64,000 nt of DNA, from assembly GCA_965216195.1 (NCBI GenBank), contig OZ244151.1, forward strand, positions 3,596,001-3,660,000, given 5' to 3'. Position numbers and translations under genes: made by a program. Shown piece after piece: positions 1 through 9,092 of the stretch; position 1 is the stretch's first letter; every line of letters starts with the position of its first letter. This stretch comes from Aridibacter sp965216195. Its GTDB lineage: Bacteria > Acidobacteriota > Blastocatellia > Pyrinomonadales > Pyrinomonadaceae. The notes beneath the pieces are model-generated. The model was not told where the DNA came from. It saw only the letters and a list, made by a program, of their open reading frames with translations, and searched no databases.

Positions 1-155
1 TCAAGAAGGTAATTCTCCTTGATAAGGAACTCACCGTCGATGGCGGTGAACTTACACCAACGCTTAAAATTAAACGCCGCGTAATTGATGAAAAATACGA
101 GGCATTGATCGATAGGATCTATCGCGACGCGGAAAAAGAAAAGCCTGCGAGGTAA
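1..155 (+). CDS. Long-chain acyl-CoA ligase, C-terminal fragment (cut by window edge)
   Basis: Codons read in frame from base 3 give about 50 residues ending at a TAA at 153-155. They contain the motif GELTPTLKIKRRVIDEKY. This matches the C-terminus of AMP-forming long-chain fatty acid-CoA ligases (FadD15-like), where the lysine-rich stretch lies in the C-terminal lid domain. A complete relative in this window (49175-51004) ends with the near-identical motif GEMTPTLKIKRGVIDEKY, so the two are paralogues. Only the end of the gene is present, so start and active-site motifs cannot be checked. The next gene is convergent, 27 bases away. Confidence 0.85.
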   Translation, partial: KKVILLDKELTVDGGELTPTLKIKRRVIDEKYEALIDRIYRDAEKEKPAR

Positions 156-182
156 ATCACAGACTCCTCCTTTTCGAATTAG

Positions 183-1187
183 CTAGTAGAGAATAGTTCT
201 CGGTAGGCCAGCCCCAAGCTGAGTTATAGTTCGGGCTCCCGTACCTATCAACGCTTGCAACATTATCTCCTTAATACCCTTTTTCTTTGTTCCTACATCA
301 ACAATATCGTACGGTTCAAGCATTATGTCTTTTGCACGTTTTTTTTGTATATCAATCAGGTTTACGGATATCAATTTTCGATCTATAGAATTTGGAACGC
401 GCCTGTATATCCTGACATCCTTCACCTTAGCCTTTTCCCGAACACCCCCTACCATTGCCAGAGCTTGGGTAAGCGATAAACCGCCTTCTTTTATGTATAC
501 ACCGGTTCTACTTACCACCTGTCCGTTTATGTAAACAGGTGACGCTTTGTCCACAACAACTAAATCCCCAGGGTACACTCTTGGATTTGAAGCATTTTCG
601 CCGCGCTGGATGCCGCTTATACTATACAATCGCGACGGTACTTCAACTCCATTTTCGGACTCCTGTTCCCATTCTTCCTGCACTTTTGAAGCTGCACACT
701 TCGGCGGTCTCGGTCGAAAAACAGTGACCACACCACCTGCTTTATCGTTAACTCCGCCTGAAAACGCAAGCAGCTCCATTAGCCTTGTTTCACGAGTTAT
801 TTCTACCTGCTGTGGCTTTCTCACTTCGCCATACACAGTTACGGGTATCGGCTTCCTGCGTTCACTAACAAATACTGTAACCATCGGCTGTCTAACATAT
901 CTGCTGATTCGCTCCACAACCTCTTTTCTTATATCCCGTTCTGTTCGACAATTTGCAAAAATGGGATTTTCATCAAAAGGAACGTAGAAATTTCCTGTTT
1001 GATCAACATAGGTGCTAAAATCAAATTGTTTTTCGCCTAAGATCTTTCCTTCGATTTTGTCTCCAGGGCCAACAAGATAATTTTGGGCTTGGGTATTGGT
1101 AGCGGTTGTTATAACTTCCTGTGCACCGATTTCCGCGAGCGAAAAAACTAAGATAACCAACGCAAAAATATAGAGTCTCTTCATCAT
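183..1187 (-). CDS. Polysaccharide export protein with SLBB domains (Wza-like)
   Basis: A 334-residue secreted protein. A hydrophobic signal peptide covers about residues 1-22 (cleavage likely after GAQ), with no lipobox cysteine. A polysaccharide biosynthesis/export domain follows (about 35-110, beginning YLVGPGDKIEG), then two SLBB-like beta-grasp regions (about 115-150, VTVYGEVRKPQQVEI, and about 215-255, VYINGQVVSRTGVYI). Proteins of this build form outer-membrane or periplasmic channels for capsule or exopolysaccharide. The start is the first of two consecutive ATG codons, with an AAGGA ribosome site just upstream. It could serve the polysaccharide locus at the right end of the window, although it lies far from it; that link is inference. 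Confidence 0.85.
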   Translation of the reverse strand: MMKRLYIFALVILVFSLAEIGAQEVITTATNTQAQNYLVGPGDKIEGKILGEKQFDFSTYVDQTGNFYVPFDENPIFANCRTERDIRKEVVERISRYVRQPMVTVFVSERRKPIPVTVYGEVRKPQQVEITRETRLMELLAFSGGVNDKAGGVVTVFRPRPPKCAASKVQEEWEQESENGVEVPSRLYSISGIQRGENASNPRVYPGDLVVVDKASPVYINGQVVSRTGVYIKEGGLSLTQALAMVGGVREKAKVKDVRIYRRVPNSIDRKLISVNLIDIQKKRAKDIMLEPYDIVDVGTKKKGIKEIMLQALIGTGARTITQLGAGLPRTILY

Positions 1188-1356
1188 TATATTCCTTAAA
1201 ATATTCGCAAAATTACTAAGTTAGGATAGCTTACAAGTTCCTTTGATTCAAATATTTTTCGACACGTTGTATCGCACGTTGCCCGCAGACCGATCCCGAA
1301 CTCATTTTGAATAATTTGAGAATCGAAGTCTCTTTGTGGTTTAATAGCTGCTTAAT
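1188..1356. promoter_or_regulatory. Divergent intergenic region, export gene / HIT gene
   Basis: A 169-base gap between divergent genes. On the plus strand TTGAGA (1316-1321), an 18-base spacer and TTTAAT (1340-1345) form a plausible sigma-70 promoter whose start point would fall only about 5 bases before the HIT start codon, so that mRNA may be nearly leaderless. On the minus strand TTGAAT, 17 bases and TATCCT form a weaker candidate for the export gene. Both are read by eye only. Confidence 0.4.
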
Positions 1357-1704
1357 ATGAAACCCGATTGTCTTTTTTGCAAAATTATCGCGGGTGAAAT
1401 ACCGTCTGAAAAAGTGCATGAAGACGAGCTTTGCGTTGCTTTTAATGATGTAAGTCCGCAGGCTCCGACGCACATTTTGATCATTCCGCGTGAGCATGTG
1501 TCTTCTTTAGACGATGTTTCGACCGATCAGAAGGAATTGGTTGGTCATTTAATGTTAAAGGCTGCGGACATAGCGCGCGAACAGGGTTTTGCAGAGAATG
1601 GATACAGAGTGGTAATTAACACGAATGAAGATGGAGGACAGACCGTTTTTCACCTACACGTACATCTTTTAGGTGGGCGGCAGTTTATCTTTCCCCCGGG
1701 GTAA
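1357..1704 (+). CDS. HIT-family nucleotide hydrolase (HinT-like)
   Basis: A 115-residue protein with the full histidine-triad signature HLHVHLLGGR near residues 98-107 and the N-terminal CLFCKIIAGEIP motif typical of HinT/PKCI-type proteins. These enzymes hydrolyse purine nucleoside phosphoramidates and aminoacyl-adenylates in the cytoplasm. The C-terminus ends RQFIFPPG, matching the usual end of the family, so it is full length. No clear ribosome site precedes the ATG, which agrees with the promoter lying very close. The lipoprotein gene follows after 16 bases and may be cotranscribed. Confidence 0.92.
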   Translation: MKPDCLFCKIIAGEIPSEKVHEDELCVAFNDVSPQAPTHILIIPREHVSSLDDVSTDQKELVGHLMLKAADIAREQGFAENGYRVVINTNEDGGQTVFHLHVHLLGGRQFIFPPG

Positions 1705-1720
1705 ATCTGAAAAGATTTTT

Positions 1721-2554
1721 ATGCGGAATTTTAGTTTTGTGCTTTGCTTTTTGCTCTTAGCATTTGGTCTGGCCGGCTGCGGGAATGAGGCGGCTAGAAA
1801 TCGGAATGCACAGATTGTTGCGAACTATAATAAAGAAGCGAGAAACAATAACCTCGACGCCAACAATGCAAATAATACGAATACGAATTCAAATGTGAAT
1901 TCTGAGGTTAATTCTGCGGCGAATTTGGCTGAAGAAGAGGTTCCAGATTTCGAAGATGCGCAGGAGGCGTTGAAGAAGGGCGACGAATATCTGGACGCCA
2001 ACGCCACAAAGAACGCGATCAATGCATATACTCAGTCAGTTGAGCTGGAGCCTGATCTCGCTGAAGCACATTTTAAGTTGGGAGTTGCTCACGCACTGCT
2101 CGAAAGTGAGGAAGACTCCAAACCCAAAATTGTTGACGCAAATTCCAATACAAACACAGGCGCCAAAGCAAAAAAATCAAAGAAAGTCGAAAAGAAAAAC
2201 TCGGAAAAAGCCTTTGAAAATGCCGTGAAGGCCTACAAGAGATTCATACGCAAAAATCCGAAAGACGCACAGGCTTACTACAATTTGGGACGTGCACACA
2301 ACAAACTTTTCGACGACATCGAGGCAGAGAGGGCACTGCAGAAAGCTGTCAGGCTCGACCCGGAAGAAAGCTTATACCGGACTGAGCTCGGTGCAGTATT
2401 AATAAAACTCGCAAAATATCCTTCAGCAATCAGCCAGTTAAAGAAGGCGCTTGATCTTGATGAGGATAATTTTCGGGCCGAAGACCTGCTAGTTGAGGCA
2501 AGAGCCGGCAGGAAACGAACCGACTTCAAAACCAAAAGAAAACCCAAGAAATAA
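1721..2554 (+). CDS. TPR-repeat lipoprotein
   Basis: A 277-residue protein. The ATG at 1721 is preferred over an in-frame ATG at 1673, which overlaps the HIT gene, because it begins directly with a lipoprotein signal peptide (MRNFSFVLCFLLLAFGLAGC, lipobox LAGC). After the anchored cysteine comes an Asn-rich low-complexity linker (about 30-70), then several tetratricopeptide repeats: one near residues 80-115 (VELEPDLAEAHFKLGVAHA), and more after a Lys-rich insert, near 175-260. TPRs bind partner proteins; the partner is unknown. It probably sits on the periplasmic face of a membrane. Confidence 0.8.
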   Translation: MRNFSFVLCFLLLAFGLAGCGNEAARNRNAQIVANYNKEARNNNLDANNANNTNTNSNVNSEVNSAANLAEEEVPDFEDAQEALKKGDEYLDANATKNAINAYTQSVELEPDLAEAHFKLGVAHALLESEEDSKPKIVDANSNTNTGAKAKKSKKVEKKNSEKAFENAVKAYKRFIRKNPKDAQAYYNLGRAHNKLFDDIEAERALQKAVRLDPEESLYRTELGAVLIKLAKYPSAISQLKKALDLDEDNFRAEDLLVEARAGRKRTDFKTKRKPKK

Positions 2555-2661
2555 CCGAACTGTTAGTTTCCTGAATTTGATGTGTGAATCTAAATAACAC
2601 ACGGCAAAGTAGAAGTGTGTCAACTTGACATTTGGGGATCAAAAGAGCGAAAACTAATGTA

Positions 2662-2675
2662 GGTAAAGATTTACC
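2662..2675. promoter_or_regulatory. Short palindrome upstream of the sigma-54 activator gene
   Basis: GGTAAA-GA-TTTACC is a perfect 6-base inverted repeat with a 2-base centre, ending ten bases before the start codon at 2685. It could be an operator or a small hairpin masking the ribosome site. Function is inference from position only. Confidence 0.25.
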
Positions 2676-2684
2676 GTTAACAAC

Positions 2685-4820
2685 ATGAAGATTGAAATCG
2701 AAGGAGCCCAAACCCAAAAAGCACTTTCGCTCGAACGCAAAACGAAAATGCATGAAGCGAGAGAGGCCATAATTGAGCGTCTCGCGAAAGACCTCCCAAC
2801 AAATATTGATCTCGAAAGATTTCTGCGGGTCGTTGTTTCGGAAATCGGAAGAATGATGGAAGCAGATCGTTGCGACCTTATACAACTGACCGAAGATAAC
2901 GAGTTGAGTATTTCTCACGAGTGGCGAGCATCGGAAAAGATTCCTGCTTCAGAAGGGACGAGAATTCCGATTGACGCCGAAAAACTTTCCCAATACTTCG
3001 ATCTCACGAAACCTATAATCGTAAACGATACTTCTAAGGCAAAAGACGGCAAGGTTCGCTTTCTCGCAAAGGCTTTAGAGACACGTTCGCTACTAGTGCT
3101 CCCAATTGTCCTAAATGAAAAAGTGATTGGTCTCCTCGGACTTCACGATACAAAATCACCGCGAAAATGGCTTGCGGAAGAAATCAGCTTTCTGGAATCG
3201 ATTGCAAGTCAGCTCGCCATTGGATATCAATACACGACGCTTTATGTGACTCAGGAACAGGAAACCAAGCGCACAAACGCGCTGCTCGAAATCGGCAACA
3301 TTTTAAATTCTCATTCCGATTTTAAGATAGTTTCATCGAAGGTTTTAGAACGCGCGATAAGTTTGGTTGGAGCCGATTACGGTGCCCTGGGGGTTTTAGA
3401 TCAAGCGGGAAAGAAGATTGCCCTGGCGTCTTTTAAACTTGGTGAAGGAACAAAGCCAAATAAGGTTTTGGAAATGATCGAGGAACACAATCAATCGCTC
3501 GATCTCGAACCGTTTCCGGCGCTTAAGGATATTTTAAAAGAGGGAAAGACTTTGCGCCTGATTGACGCTGACCTACCCATAGCGGTGCGCCTGATTTTTA
3601 ATTCGCAGTTTAATGGCAAAGCGGCGCTTGTAACACCGGTTCGCGTTGGGGGACAGGCTTTTGGCTTGCTCGGTTTTGTTTGGAGCGAAGAGCTGGAAAA
3701 TGGTTTTGAAGATCACGAAGTGGCGCTTGTCGAAGGGATTTCGGATCAGATCGGAACGGCGCTTGAGCGCGATCAGCTATCGGCGGAAGTAATGCGTTTA
3801 AAATCCGAGCTTCACGAGCGCAATACGAGTCGCATAATCGGACAGGCCCCAAACATTCGTCGTGCGATCGAGCTCGGACTAAATGTGGCTGATACTAACA
3901 CGACGGTTTTAATTCAGGGCGAGTCCGGAACGGGGAAAGAGCTGATTGCGAATCTCATCCATTACAATTCCGGCCGCGAAGACAAACCGTACGTAAAAAT
4001 AAACTGCGGTGCGATTCCCGAAACGCTTCTCGAATCCGAACTTTTTGGTCACGAAAAAGGAGCTTTTACTGACGCACGAACCTCGCGGAAAGGGCGTTTT
4101 GAGGAAGCAAACGGAGGTACGCTCTTTTTAGATGAGATTGGCGAGATGAGCATGCCTTCACAGGTAAAGCTTTTGCGCGTAATTCAGGAAGGAGAATTTA
4201 TGCGTATTGGCGGAAGCAAAACGATTAAAGTAGATGTCAGGGTTATAGCCGCATCAAACATTGATCTTGAAAAAGCTGTCGACGAAGGAACCTTTCGAAA
4301 AGATCTGTTTTATCGTCTTTCGGTATTTCCGATTGAAGTACCTCCTCTGCGTGACCGTGCCGAAGATATACACTTGCTCGTTTTTCACTTTTTGGAAATT
4401 TACAAGGAAAAATCGGGTCGCTTTGTATCGGGAATTTCGAAGGCTGCACTGCGTGCATTGGTTAATTATGACTGGTCGGGAAACGTTCGCGAGCTTGAAA
4501 ACGCAATCGAACGCGCCGTAATAATTGCTTCCGGAAGACAGATCGAGCTTGAGGATTTACCGGAAGCGATTAGTGAAAAGGCATTTGAGTTTGATGCGCA
4601 AGCGCGGGAGGAGAGAGCAATAGCCGCCAGCGAGGGCCGCTCGATAGGACTCGAAATCGAGCTCCCCACCGCGATGAGCGCAGCCGAAGAAAGAATTATT
4701 AAGGCTACGCTCGACTACACAAAAGGCGACAAATCACGTGCCGCGAAACTTCTCAACATTGGAAGAAAAACCCTCTACCGAAAACTAGATCGCTACCAAT
4801 CCGAAAAGGAAGAAAAGTAA
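2685..4820 (+). CDS. Sigma-54-dependent transcriptional activator with two GAF domains
   Basis: A 711-residue NtrC-type enhancer-binding protein. Two GAF-like sensory domains occupy about residues 25-175 and 205-365. The AAA+ domain follows with Walker A GESGTGKE (about 412-419), Walker B GGTLFLDEIGEM, and a Fis-type helix-turn-helix at the C-terminus (SRAAKLLNIGRKTLYRKL). The loop that touches sigma-54, normally GAFTGA, reads GAFTDA here (about 459-464). There is no receiver domain, so activity is probably set by a small ligand or redox signal at the GAF domains. Its targets are unknown. No strong ribosome site is visible. Confidence 0.9.
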   Translation: MKIEIEGAQTQKALSLERKTKMHEAREAIIERLAKDLPTNIDLERFLRVVVSEIGRMMEADRCDLIQLTEDNELSISHEWRASEKIPASEGTRIPIDAEKLSQYFDLTKPIIVNDTSKAKDGKVRFLAKALETRSLLVLPIVLNEKVIGLLGLHDTKSPRKWLAEEISFLESIASQLAIGYQYTTLYVTQEQETKRTNALLEIGNILNSHSDFKIVSSKVLERAISLVGADYGALGVLDQAGKKIALASFKLGEGTKPNKVLEMIEEHNQSLDLEPFPALKDILKEGKTLRLIDADLPIAVRLIFNSQFNGKAALVTPVRVGGQAFGLLGFVWSEELENGFEDHEVALVEGISDQIGTALERDQLSAEVMRLKSELHERNTSRIIGQAPNIRRAIELGLNVADTNTTVLIQGESGTGKELIANLIHYNSGREDKPYVKINCGAIPETLLESELFGHEKGAFTDARTSRKGRFEEANGGTLFLDEIGEMSMPSQVKLLRVIQEGEFMRIGGSKTIKVDVRVIAASNIDLEKAVDEGTFRKDLFYRLSVFPIEVPPLRDRAEDIHLLVFHFLEIYKEKSGRFVSGISKAALRALVNYDWSGNVRELENAIERAVIIASGRQIELEDLPEAISEKAFEFDAQAREERAIAASEGRSIGLEIELPTAMSAAEERIIKATLDYTKGDKSRAAKLLNIGRKTLYRKLDRYQSEKEEK

Positions 4821-4841
4821 CTTTTGATCTCCTAATTATTA

Positions 4842-4870
4842 GTGACAGAAGGGTTTTTGGCGAGTATAAT
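4842..4870 (+). promoter_or_regulatory. Sigma-70 type promoter for the VWA gene
   Basis: GTGACA (4842-4847, five of six matches to the -35 consensus), a 17-base spacer and TATAAT (4865-4870, perfect -10). It points at the VWA-protein gene starting at 4924, giving a leader of about 47 bases. Confidence 0.7.
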
Positions 4871-4923
4871 TTCCATATTACTGTAGATAATCCACGTATT
4901 TGTATTCTCTTTCCGGGAGCAAC

Positions 4924-7092
4924 ATGATGAACAAATTTTCCTCAACATTTTTTCTAGTATTATTATTACTATTCACCTGCTTTGCAGTAAGCATAGCCCA
5001 GGTTAATGAGCAAGATGATGATGTAGTAAAGATTAATACGAATCTTGTTCAATTAGATGCGGTCGTTATTGATAAAAAAGGAAACCCAGTTACGAATTTA
5101 AAGAAGGAGGATTTTGAGATATGGCAAGACGGTAAACTCAAAGAACTTTCAAACTTCTCCTTTGTAAATACGACCGTGAATGCAAGAAGAACTGCTCCGA
5201 ATGTAAGATCCAGTGATTCTCCAATCCCTTCTTCGGTTCGCCGAAAGCCTAACTCAACCGGCAGATTGGTCACTTTTATTATCGATGACGGTGCCTGCTC
5301 CTCGTCACTGGCCGGGATGAGTGCAACTCGAAAGGCGATGACAAAGTATGTAAACGAACAGATGTTTACTTATGATCAAGTTGCGATTTACCGAACCCGC
5401 TCTGGCGCCAGTTTGCTTCAGCAGTACACCACAGACAAAGAACAGCTAATGAGGGTGATAAAGAAAATTCGCTGGTATCCCAATCTCGGATGTAGCGGAA
5501 GCGGAGAATTCTTTTCGGCGGCCCGACAAAACGACAGTGCGGTGCTCGACAGGTATGAGGAAGGCGCCTCGGCCGATGGGCTCTCTACGAATGAACGAAA
5601 CCAGAAGCAGCTGCAAAGCGTCGAAGATAAAAACCGTGATGGACAGGTAATTGGCACACTCGGAATTATTAGATACGTCGTTAAAGGACTGAGTAGAATT
5701 CAGGGCCGCAAGATTGTTTTTGTGATGTCAGATGGCATCCCGACCCTTGATGCAGATGGCAAAACCCAACAGGCGAGAAGAATGCTCCAGGGATTGACCG
5801 AGGACGCCAATCGTGCAGCGGTTGTTCTCAACACGGTTGATGTAAGAGGTGTTACTATCCCGGGTATGATTACCTCTGGTGACGATATCAAAGTTACTAA
5901 AGATTTTTCGGCTGATAAAAGTTCCACAAGGGACGTTACCGATGCGCGAAGGAGGCAGCATAGAGATAATCAGGATGGGATGTCTTTTCTCGCGCGCGAG
6001 ACAGGTGGAAGATTCTATCGCGGAAGTAATGATCTATCCGTTCATCTCCGCAGGGCGATGAATATTGAGAAGGGATATTATTTGCTGGGCTATGAGCCGG
6101 ATGAGGAAACATTTAAGGGAACTAATTTTCACAAAATTGAGATCAAGTTGAAACGTCCGGATTTGAAAGTTTACTCGAGAGCCGGATTTATAGGAGTAGT
6201 GGCTAGGAAGGCCGAGAAATCAGGTGGTAATAAAACGACCGAACTTTATCGAGCTCTTACAGCCCCCCTGCCAAATTCGGGGCTCGAAATGAGGCTGACG
6301 GCGTTTTATGGAAACAACTTGGAAAATAAAGGTTATATCCGCTGTTTGATACACATCGATGGAAAAAACATCGAATTTAAGGATGATAAGGAGGGTTTTG
6401 CTAAGGCAATGTTTGACGTTGTTGCCGTAACCTTAAACCAGAAAAATAAGGTGGCCGATGAGTTTAATAGAACTCATACAGTTCGCGTTAGTAGGGAGGC
6501 AATTCCATTTATTCGTAAAAACGGATTGACGTACACTACTGATCTTACAGTGAAGAAACCAGGTATTTATAACTTTAGAGTTGCAATGCGCGATCTTGGA
6601 AGCGATCTATTGGGATCGGCGACGCAGGTTGTAAAAGTGCCTAAATTAAGAACTGGTTCGATGTTTTTATCTGGTTTGACGGTAAGCGAAGTTGGTCCAA
6701 ACGGTAAATTTGAGTCTCCGTCAGCGAAGAAAGCGGAGCAAGCTATCTCTCTAGTATCGTCGAAAGGATCTCCCGCAATTCGAAGCTTTGGCGCTGGCGA
6801 GAAAATTGCGTATGCCTACACGATTTATAATTCTCGAATAGATCAGAGAATTCAGGAACCGAGCATCGTTGTTGCGTTAAGCCTGTATAGAGAAGGCGAG
6901 CTGGTTTTTCAGGGAAAGCCCACTCCACCTCGAACCGGTATACAAAGTGATTGGACTCGGATAAAAATCTTTGGGTTTCTAACCTTAGACAAGGCCTCAA
7001 AGCCAGGTGAGTATGCGCTCAAGGTGGTCGCCCAAGATTTAGTCGGAAACAAAATTTCATCCCAGTGGATCGATTTTGAGGTTGTAAACTAG
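4924..7092 (+). CDS. VWFA-related acidobacterial-type secreted protein
   Basis: A 722-residue protein. The ATG at 4924 has a GGGAG ribosome site 3-7 bases upstream and is followed by a signal peptide (KFSSTFFLVLLLLFTCFAVSIAQ); an in-frame ATG at 4900 lacks this. Mature residues begin with the DVVKINTNLVQLDAVVIDKKGNPV and LKKEDFEIWQDGK type motifs that open VWFA-related proteins common in Acidobacteria (TIGR03436-like, from memory). The von Willebrand A-like domain spans about 85-400, with FIIDDG as the likely MIDAS start. A beta-rich C-terminal half follows (about 430-720). It is probably periplasmic or surface-exposed; function unknown. A shorter relative is encoded at 10434-11345. Confidence 0.85.
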   Translation: MMNKFSSTFFLVLLLLFTCFAVSIAQVNEQDDDVVKINTNLVQLDAVVIDKKGNPVTNLKKEDFEIWQDGKLKELSNFSFVNTTVNARRTAPNVRSSDSPIPSSVRRKPNSTGRLVTFIIDDGACSSSLAGMSATRKAMTKYVNEQMFTYDQVAIYRTRSGASLLQQYTTDKEQLMRVIKKIRWYPNLGCSGSGEFFSAARQNDSAVLDRYEEGASADGLSTNERNQKQLQSVEDKNRDGQVIGTLGIIRYVVKGLSRIQGRKIVFVMSDGIPTLDADGKTQQARRMLQGLTEDANRAAVVLNTVDVRGVTIPGMITSGDDIKVTKDFSADKSSTRDVTDARRRQHRDNQDGMSFLARETGGRFYRGSNDLSVHLRRAMNIEKGYYLLGYEPDEETFKGTNFHKIEIKLKRPDLKVYSRAGFIGVVARKAEKSGGNKTTELYRALTAPLPNSGLEMRLTAFYGNNLENKGYIRCLIHIDGKNIEFKDDKEGFAKAMFDVVAVTLNQKNKVADEFNRTHTVRVSREAIPFIRKNGLTYTTDLTVKKPGIYNFRVAMRDLGSDLLGSATQVVKVPKLRTGSMFLSGLTVSEVGPNGKFESPSAKKAEQAISLVSSKGSPAIRSFGAGEKIAYAYTIYNSRIDQRIQEPSIVVALSLYREGELVFQGKPTPPRTGIQSDWTRIKIFGFLTLDKASKPGEYALKVVAQDLVGNKISSQWIDFEVVN

Positions 7093-7116
7093 AGAATAAA
7101 ATACTGATCACGTGTT

Positions 7117-7158
7117 CCAAGTTTGGCATTTAGAAGTGCTAAACTTGGATTTCTTTTT
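7117..7158 (+). terminator. Intrinsic terminator after the VWA gene
   Basis: A 12-base stem (CCAAGTTTGGCA at 7117-7128 against TGCTAAACTTGG at 7137-7148, one G-T wobble), an 8-base loop and a T-rich tail (TTTCTTTTT). It ends directly against the selB start codon at 7159, so selB transcription must come by readthrough or from a start point in or beyond the hairpin. Confidence 0.8.
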
Positions 7159-9084
7159 ATGGACATAATTGTTGGTACAGCGGGACATATTGATCACGGT
7201 AAGACCGCGCTCGTCAAAGCACTGACTGGAGTAAATGCTGATCGGCTGCCAGAAGAAAGAAAACGCGGAATAACGATCGATCTTGGCTTCGCAGAGCTCG
7301 ATTTGGACGAAGTTAAAATAGGCTTTGTTGACGTTCCGGGCCACGAGAAATTTGTCAAAAATATGCTTGCTGGGGCGAGCGGGATCGATATCGTCGTTTT
7401 GGCTGTTGCGGCCGACGAGGGTGTAATGCCTCAGACGCGGGAGCATTTTGAAATCTGTCGTTTGCTTGGCACAAAACGGGGAGTGATCGCTTTGACTAAG
7501 AAAGATCTTGTTGATGAAGAATTCATCGAACTCGTCAAGATCGACGTTGCTGAAATGGTCGAGAATTCGTTTCTCGAAAACGCTCCGATTGTCGAGGTTT
7601 CTTCCAAGACGGGAGAAGGGATCGGAGATTTTAAGGAAAAGCTGCGAGAAATGGCCGCAGGTTTTCCGCTTCGAAAAAATGAATTTATAACACGGTTACC
7701 AATCGACCGGGCTTTTTCGATAACGGGTTTTGGTGCAGTGGTTACCGGTACGTTGGCAACCGGCGCAATAGTTGCCGGATCGGAATTGGAGCTCTTACCT
7801 TCGGCACAAAGAGTCCGCGTGAGAGGCTTACAGACACACGGCCGAGAGGTAGAAAAAGCAAACTCCGGGCAGCGAACCGCAGTTAACTTAGGTGGGATTA
7901 ACCACGACGAAATCGAACGCGGAATGGTTTTGAGCGAGCCTGGTATTTCGCGATCAACCCAAATCATAAATGCCGAAGTAGAAGTATTAAAGGATTGGAA
8001 GCACGCTCTTAAATCAAGGCAGAGAGTTCGGGTGCATATCGGGACCGTCGAGGCATTTGCCAGACTGCAGGTTTTAAACTCCGCAAATGAGATTTCTCCA
8101 GGTGGCAGAGATTTTATGCAAATTCGATTCGAAGCCCCAGTTTCCGTGATACCGAATGAGACGTTTATTTTGCGTCAATATTCCCCACAAGTAACGATTG
8201 CAGGTGGGAAAGTTTTAGACGCCCATGCGCGAAAAACGAGGAAACCAGATATTGAAAAAGTTCGAGCCTACCTAGTTTCTTTGTCCAATGCATTAAAGGA
8301 AGACGATCAGGATCGCATTGTAAAGCTATTTCTTGAGAAGTCAGAAGGAGGCGGATTTGAGTTTGATGAGTTGCAAAATCAGACGGGGTATAAAAGTGAC
8401 GTTTTAAAAGGCATTCTAAACCGGCTAGAAGAAAAGAAAGCAGTAGTTTTGGCTGAGAGATTCTACGTCGCTAGAACTCCGTTTGACCAACTAAAAGTAT
8501 TCGTTTTAGAAAAAATAGAAAAGCACCATAAGTCGGAGCCGCTTTCGAAAGGGATTTTGCGCGAAACTCTTCGAGAAAAGACGGCTTCGCATATACCCGC
8601 TGAGATTTTCAGGGCTGTGCTTGAACGCCTTCAAAATGAAGGGAATGTTGTTTTTGATGACGAGACCGTGAGGGCGAGTTCGCATAATTTAGATCTGACC
8701 GAGGACGAAAACCGAGCGAAAGAAGAATTGATTGATGTCTATCGAAACGCAGATTTACTGGTTCCAAAACTCTCTGAGGCACTTGAGGTTGCGAGCAAAA
8801 AAACCGGAGTTTCAATAGAGAATTCCGAGAAGATTTTTCGGCTCCTTGTAAACTCGGGTGAGATCGAGAAGGTTTCCGAGGAGTTCTTTTTCACAAAGGA
8901 ATCAATTGATTACCTGGTTAGGAAGGTAAAGAGCTACGCAGATGGATCAAAAGAGAGGCTCATAGGGGTTCCAGAGTTTAAGGATTTGGCGGGTGTTTCA
9001 AGGAAGTACGCAATCCCGCTTCTTGAATATATGGACGCAAAAAAAATCACCCGTCGAGCGGGTGATAAGCGCATGATCTTATAG
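7159..9084 (+). CDS. selB: Selenocysteine-specific elongation factor SelB
   Basis: A 641-residue translational GTPase. The start at 7159 (MDIIVGTAGHIDHGKT) is chosen because an earlier in-frame ATG at 7123 lies inside a terminator hairpin and would add residues not found in the family. G1 is GHIDHGKT, G3 DVPGHEKF, G4 TKKD. EF-Tu-like beta-barrel domains follow (about 175-345), then a long C-terminal winged-helix region (about 380-641), the part that in SelB binds the SECIS hairpin of selenoprotein mRNA. It delivers Sec-tRNA to UGA codons. No selA, selD, tRNA-Sec or obvious selenoprotein gene is in the window. The last codons double as a terminator for the opposing gene. Confidence 0.93.
   Translation: MDIIVGTAGHIDHGKTALVKALTGVNADRLPEERKRGITIDLGFAELDLDEVKIGFVDVPGHEKFVKNMLAGASGIDIVVLAVAADEGVMPQTREHFEICRLLGTKRGVIALTKKDLVDEEFIELVKIDVAEMVENSFLENAPIVEVSSKTGEGIGDFKEKLREMAAGFPLRKNEFITRLPIDRAFSITGFGAVVTGTLATGAIVAGSELELLPSAQRVRVRGLQTHGREVEKANSGQRTAVNLGGINHDEIERGMVLSEPGISRSTQIINAEVEVLKDWKHALKSRQRVRVHIGTVEAFARLQVLNSANEISPGGRDFMQIRFEAPVSVIPNETFILRQYSPQVTIAGGKVLDAHARKTRKPDIEKVRAYLVSLSNALKEDDQDRIVKLFLEKSEGGGFEFDELQNQTGYKSDVLKGILNRLEEKKAVVLAERFYVARTPFDQLKVFVLEKIEKHHKSEPLSKGILRETLREKTASHIPAEIFRAVLERLQNEGNVVFDDETVRASSHNLDLTEDENRAKEELIDVYRNADLLVPKLSEALEVASKKTGVSIENSEKIFRLLVNSGEIEKVSEEFFFTKESIDYLVRKVKSYADGSKERLIGVPEFKDLAGVSRKYAIPLLEYMDAKKITRRAGDKRMIL
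9039..9066 (-). terminator. Intrinsic terminator for the OmpA-family gene, inside the selB 3' end
   Basis: Read on the minus strand: an 8-base perfect stem (ATCACCCG/CGGGTGAT, 5-base loop) followed by eight T residues. It lies 27 bases beyond the stop of the minus-strand gene that ends at 9093. On the plus strand the A-run encodes lysines of SelB. Confidence 0.8.
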
Positions 9085-9092
9085 TTCCTCAT

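Noticed and set aside
7123..7158. Alternative selB start at 7123
   Set aside because: It lies inside a terminator hairpin and adds residues before the conserved MDIIVGTAGHIDHGKT start.
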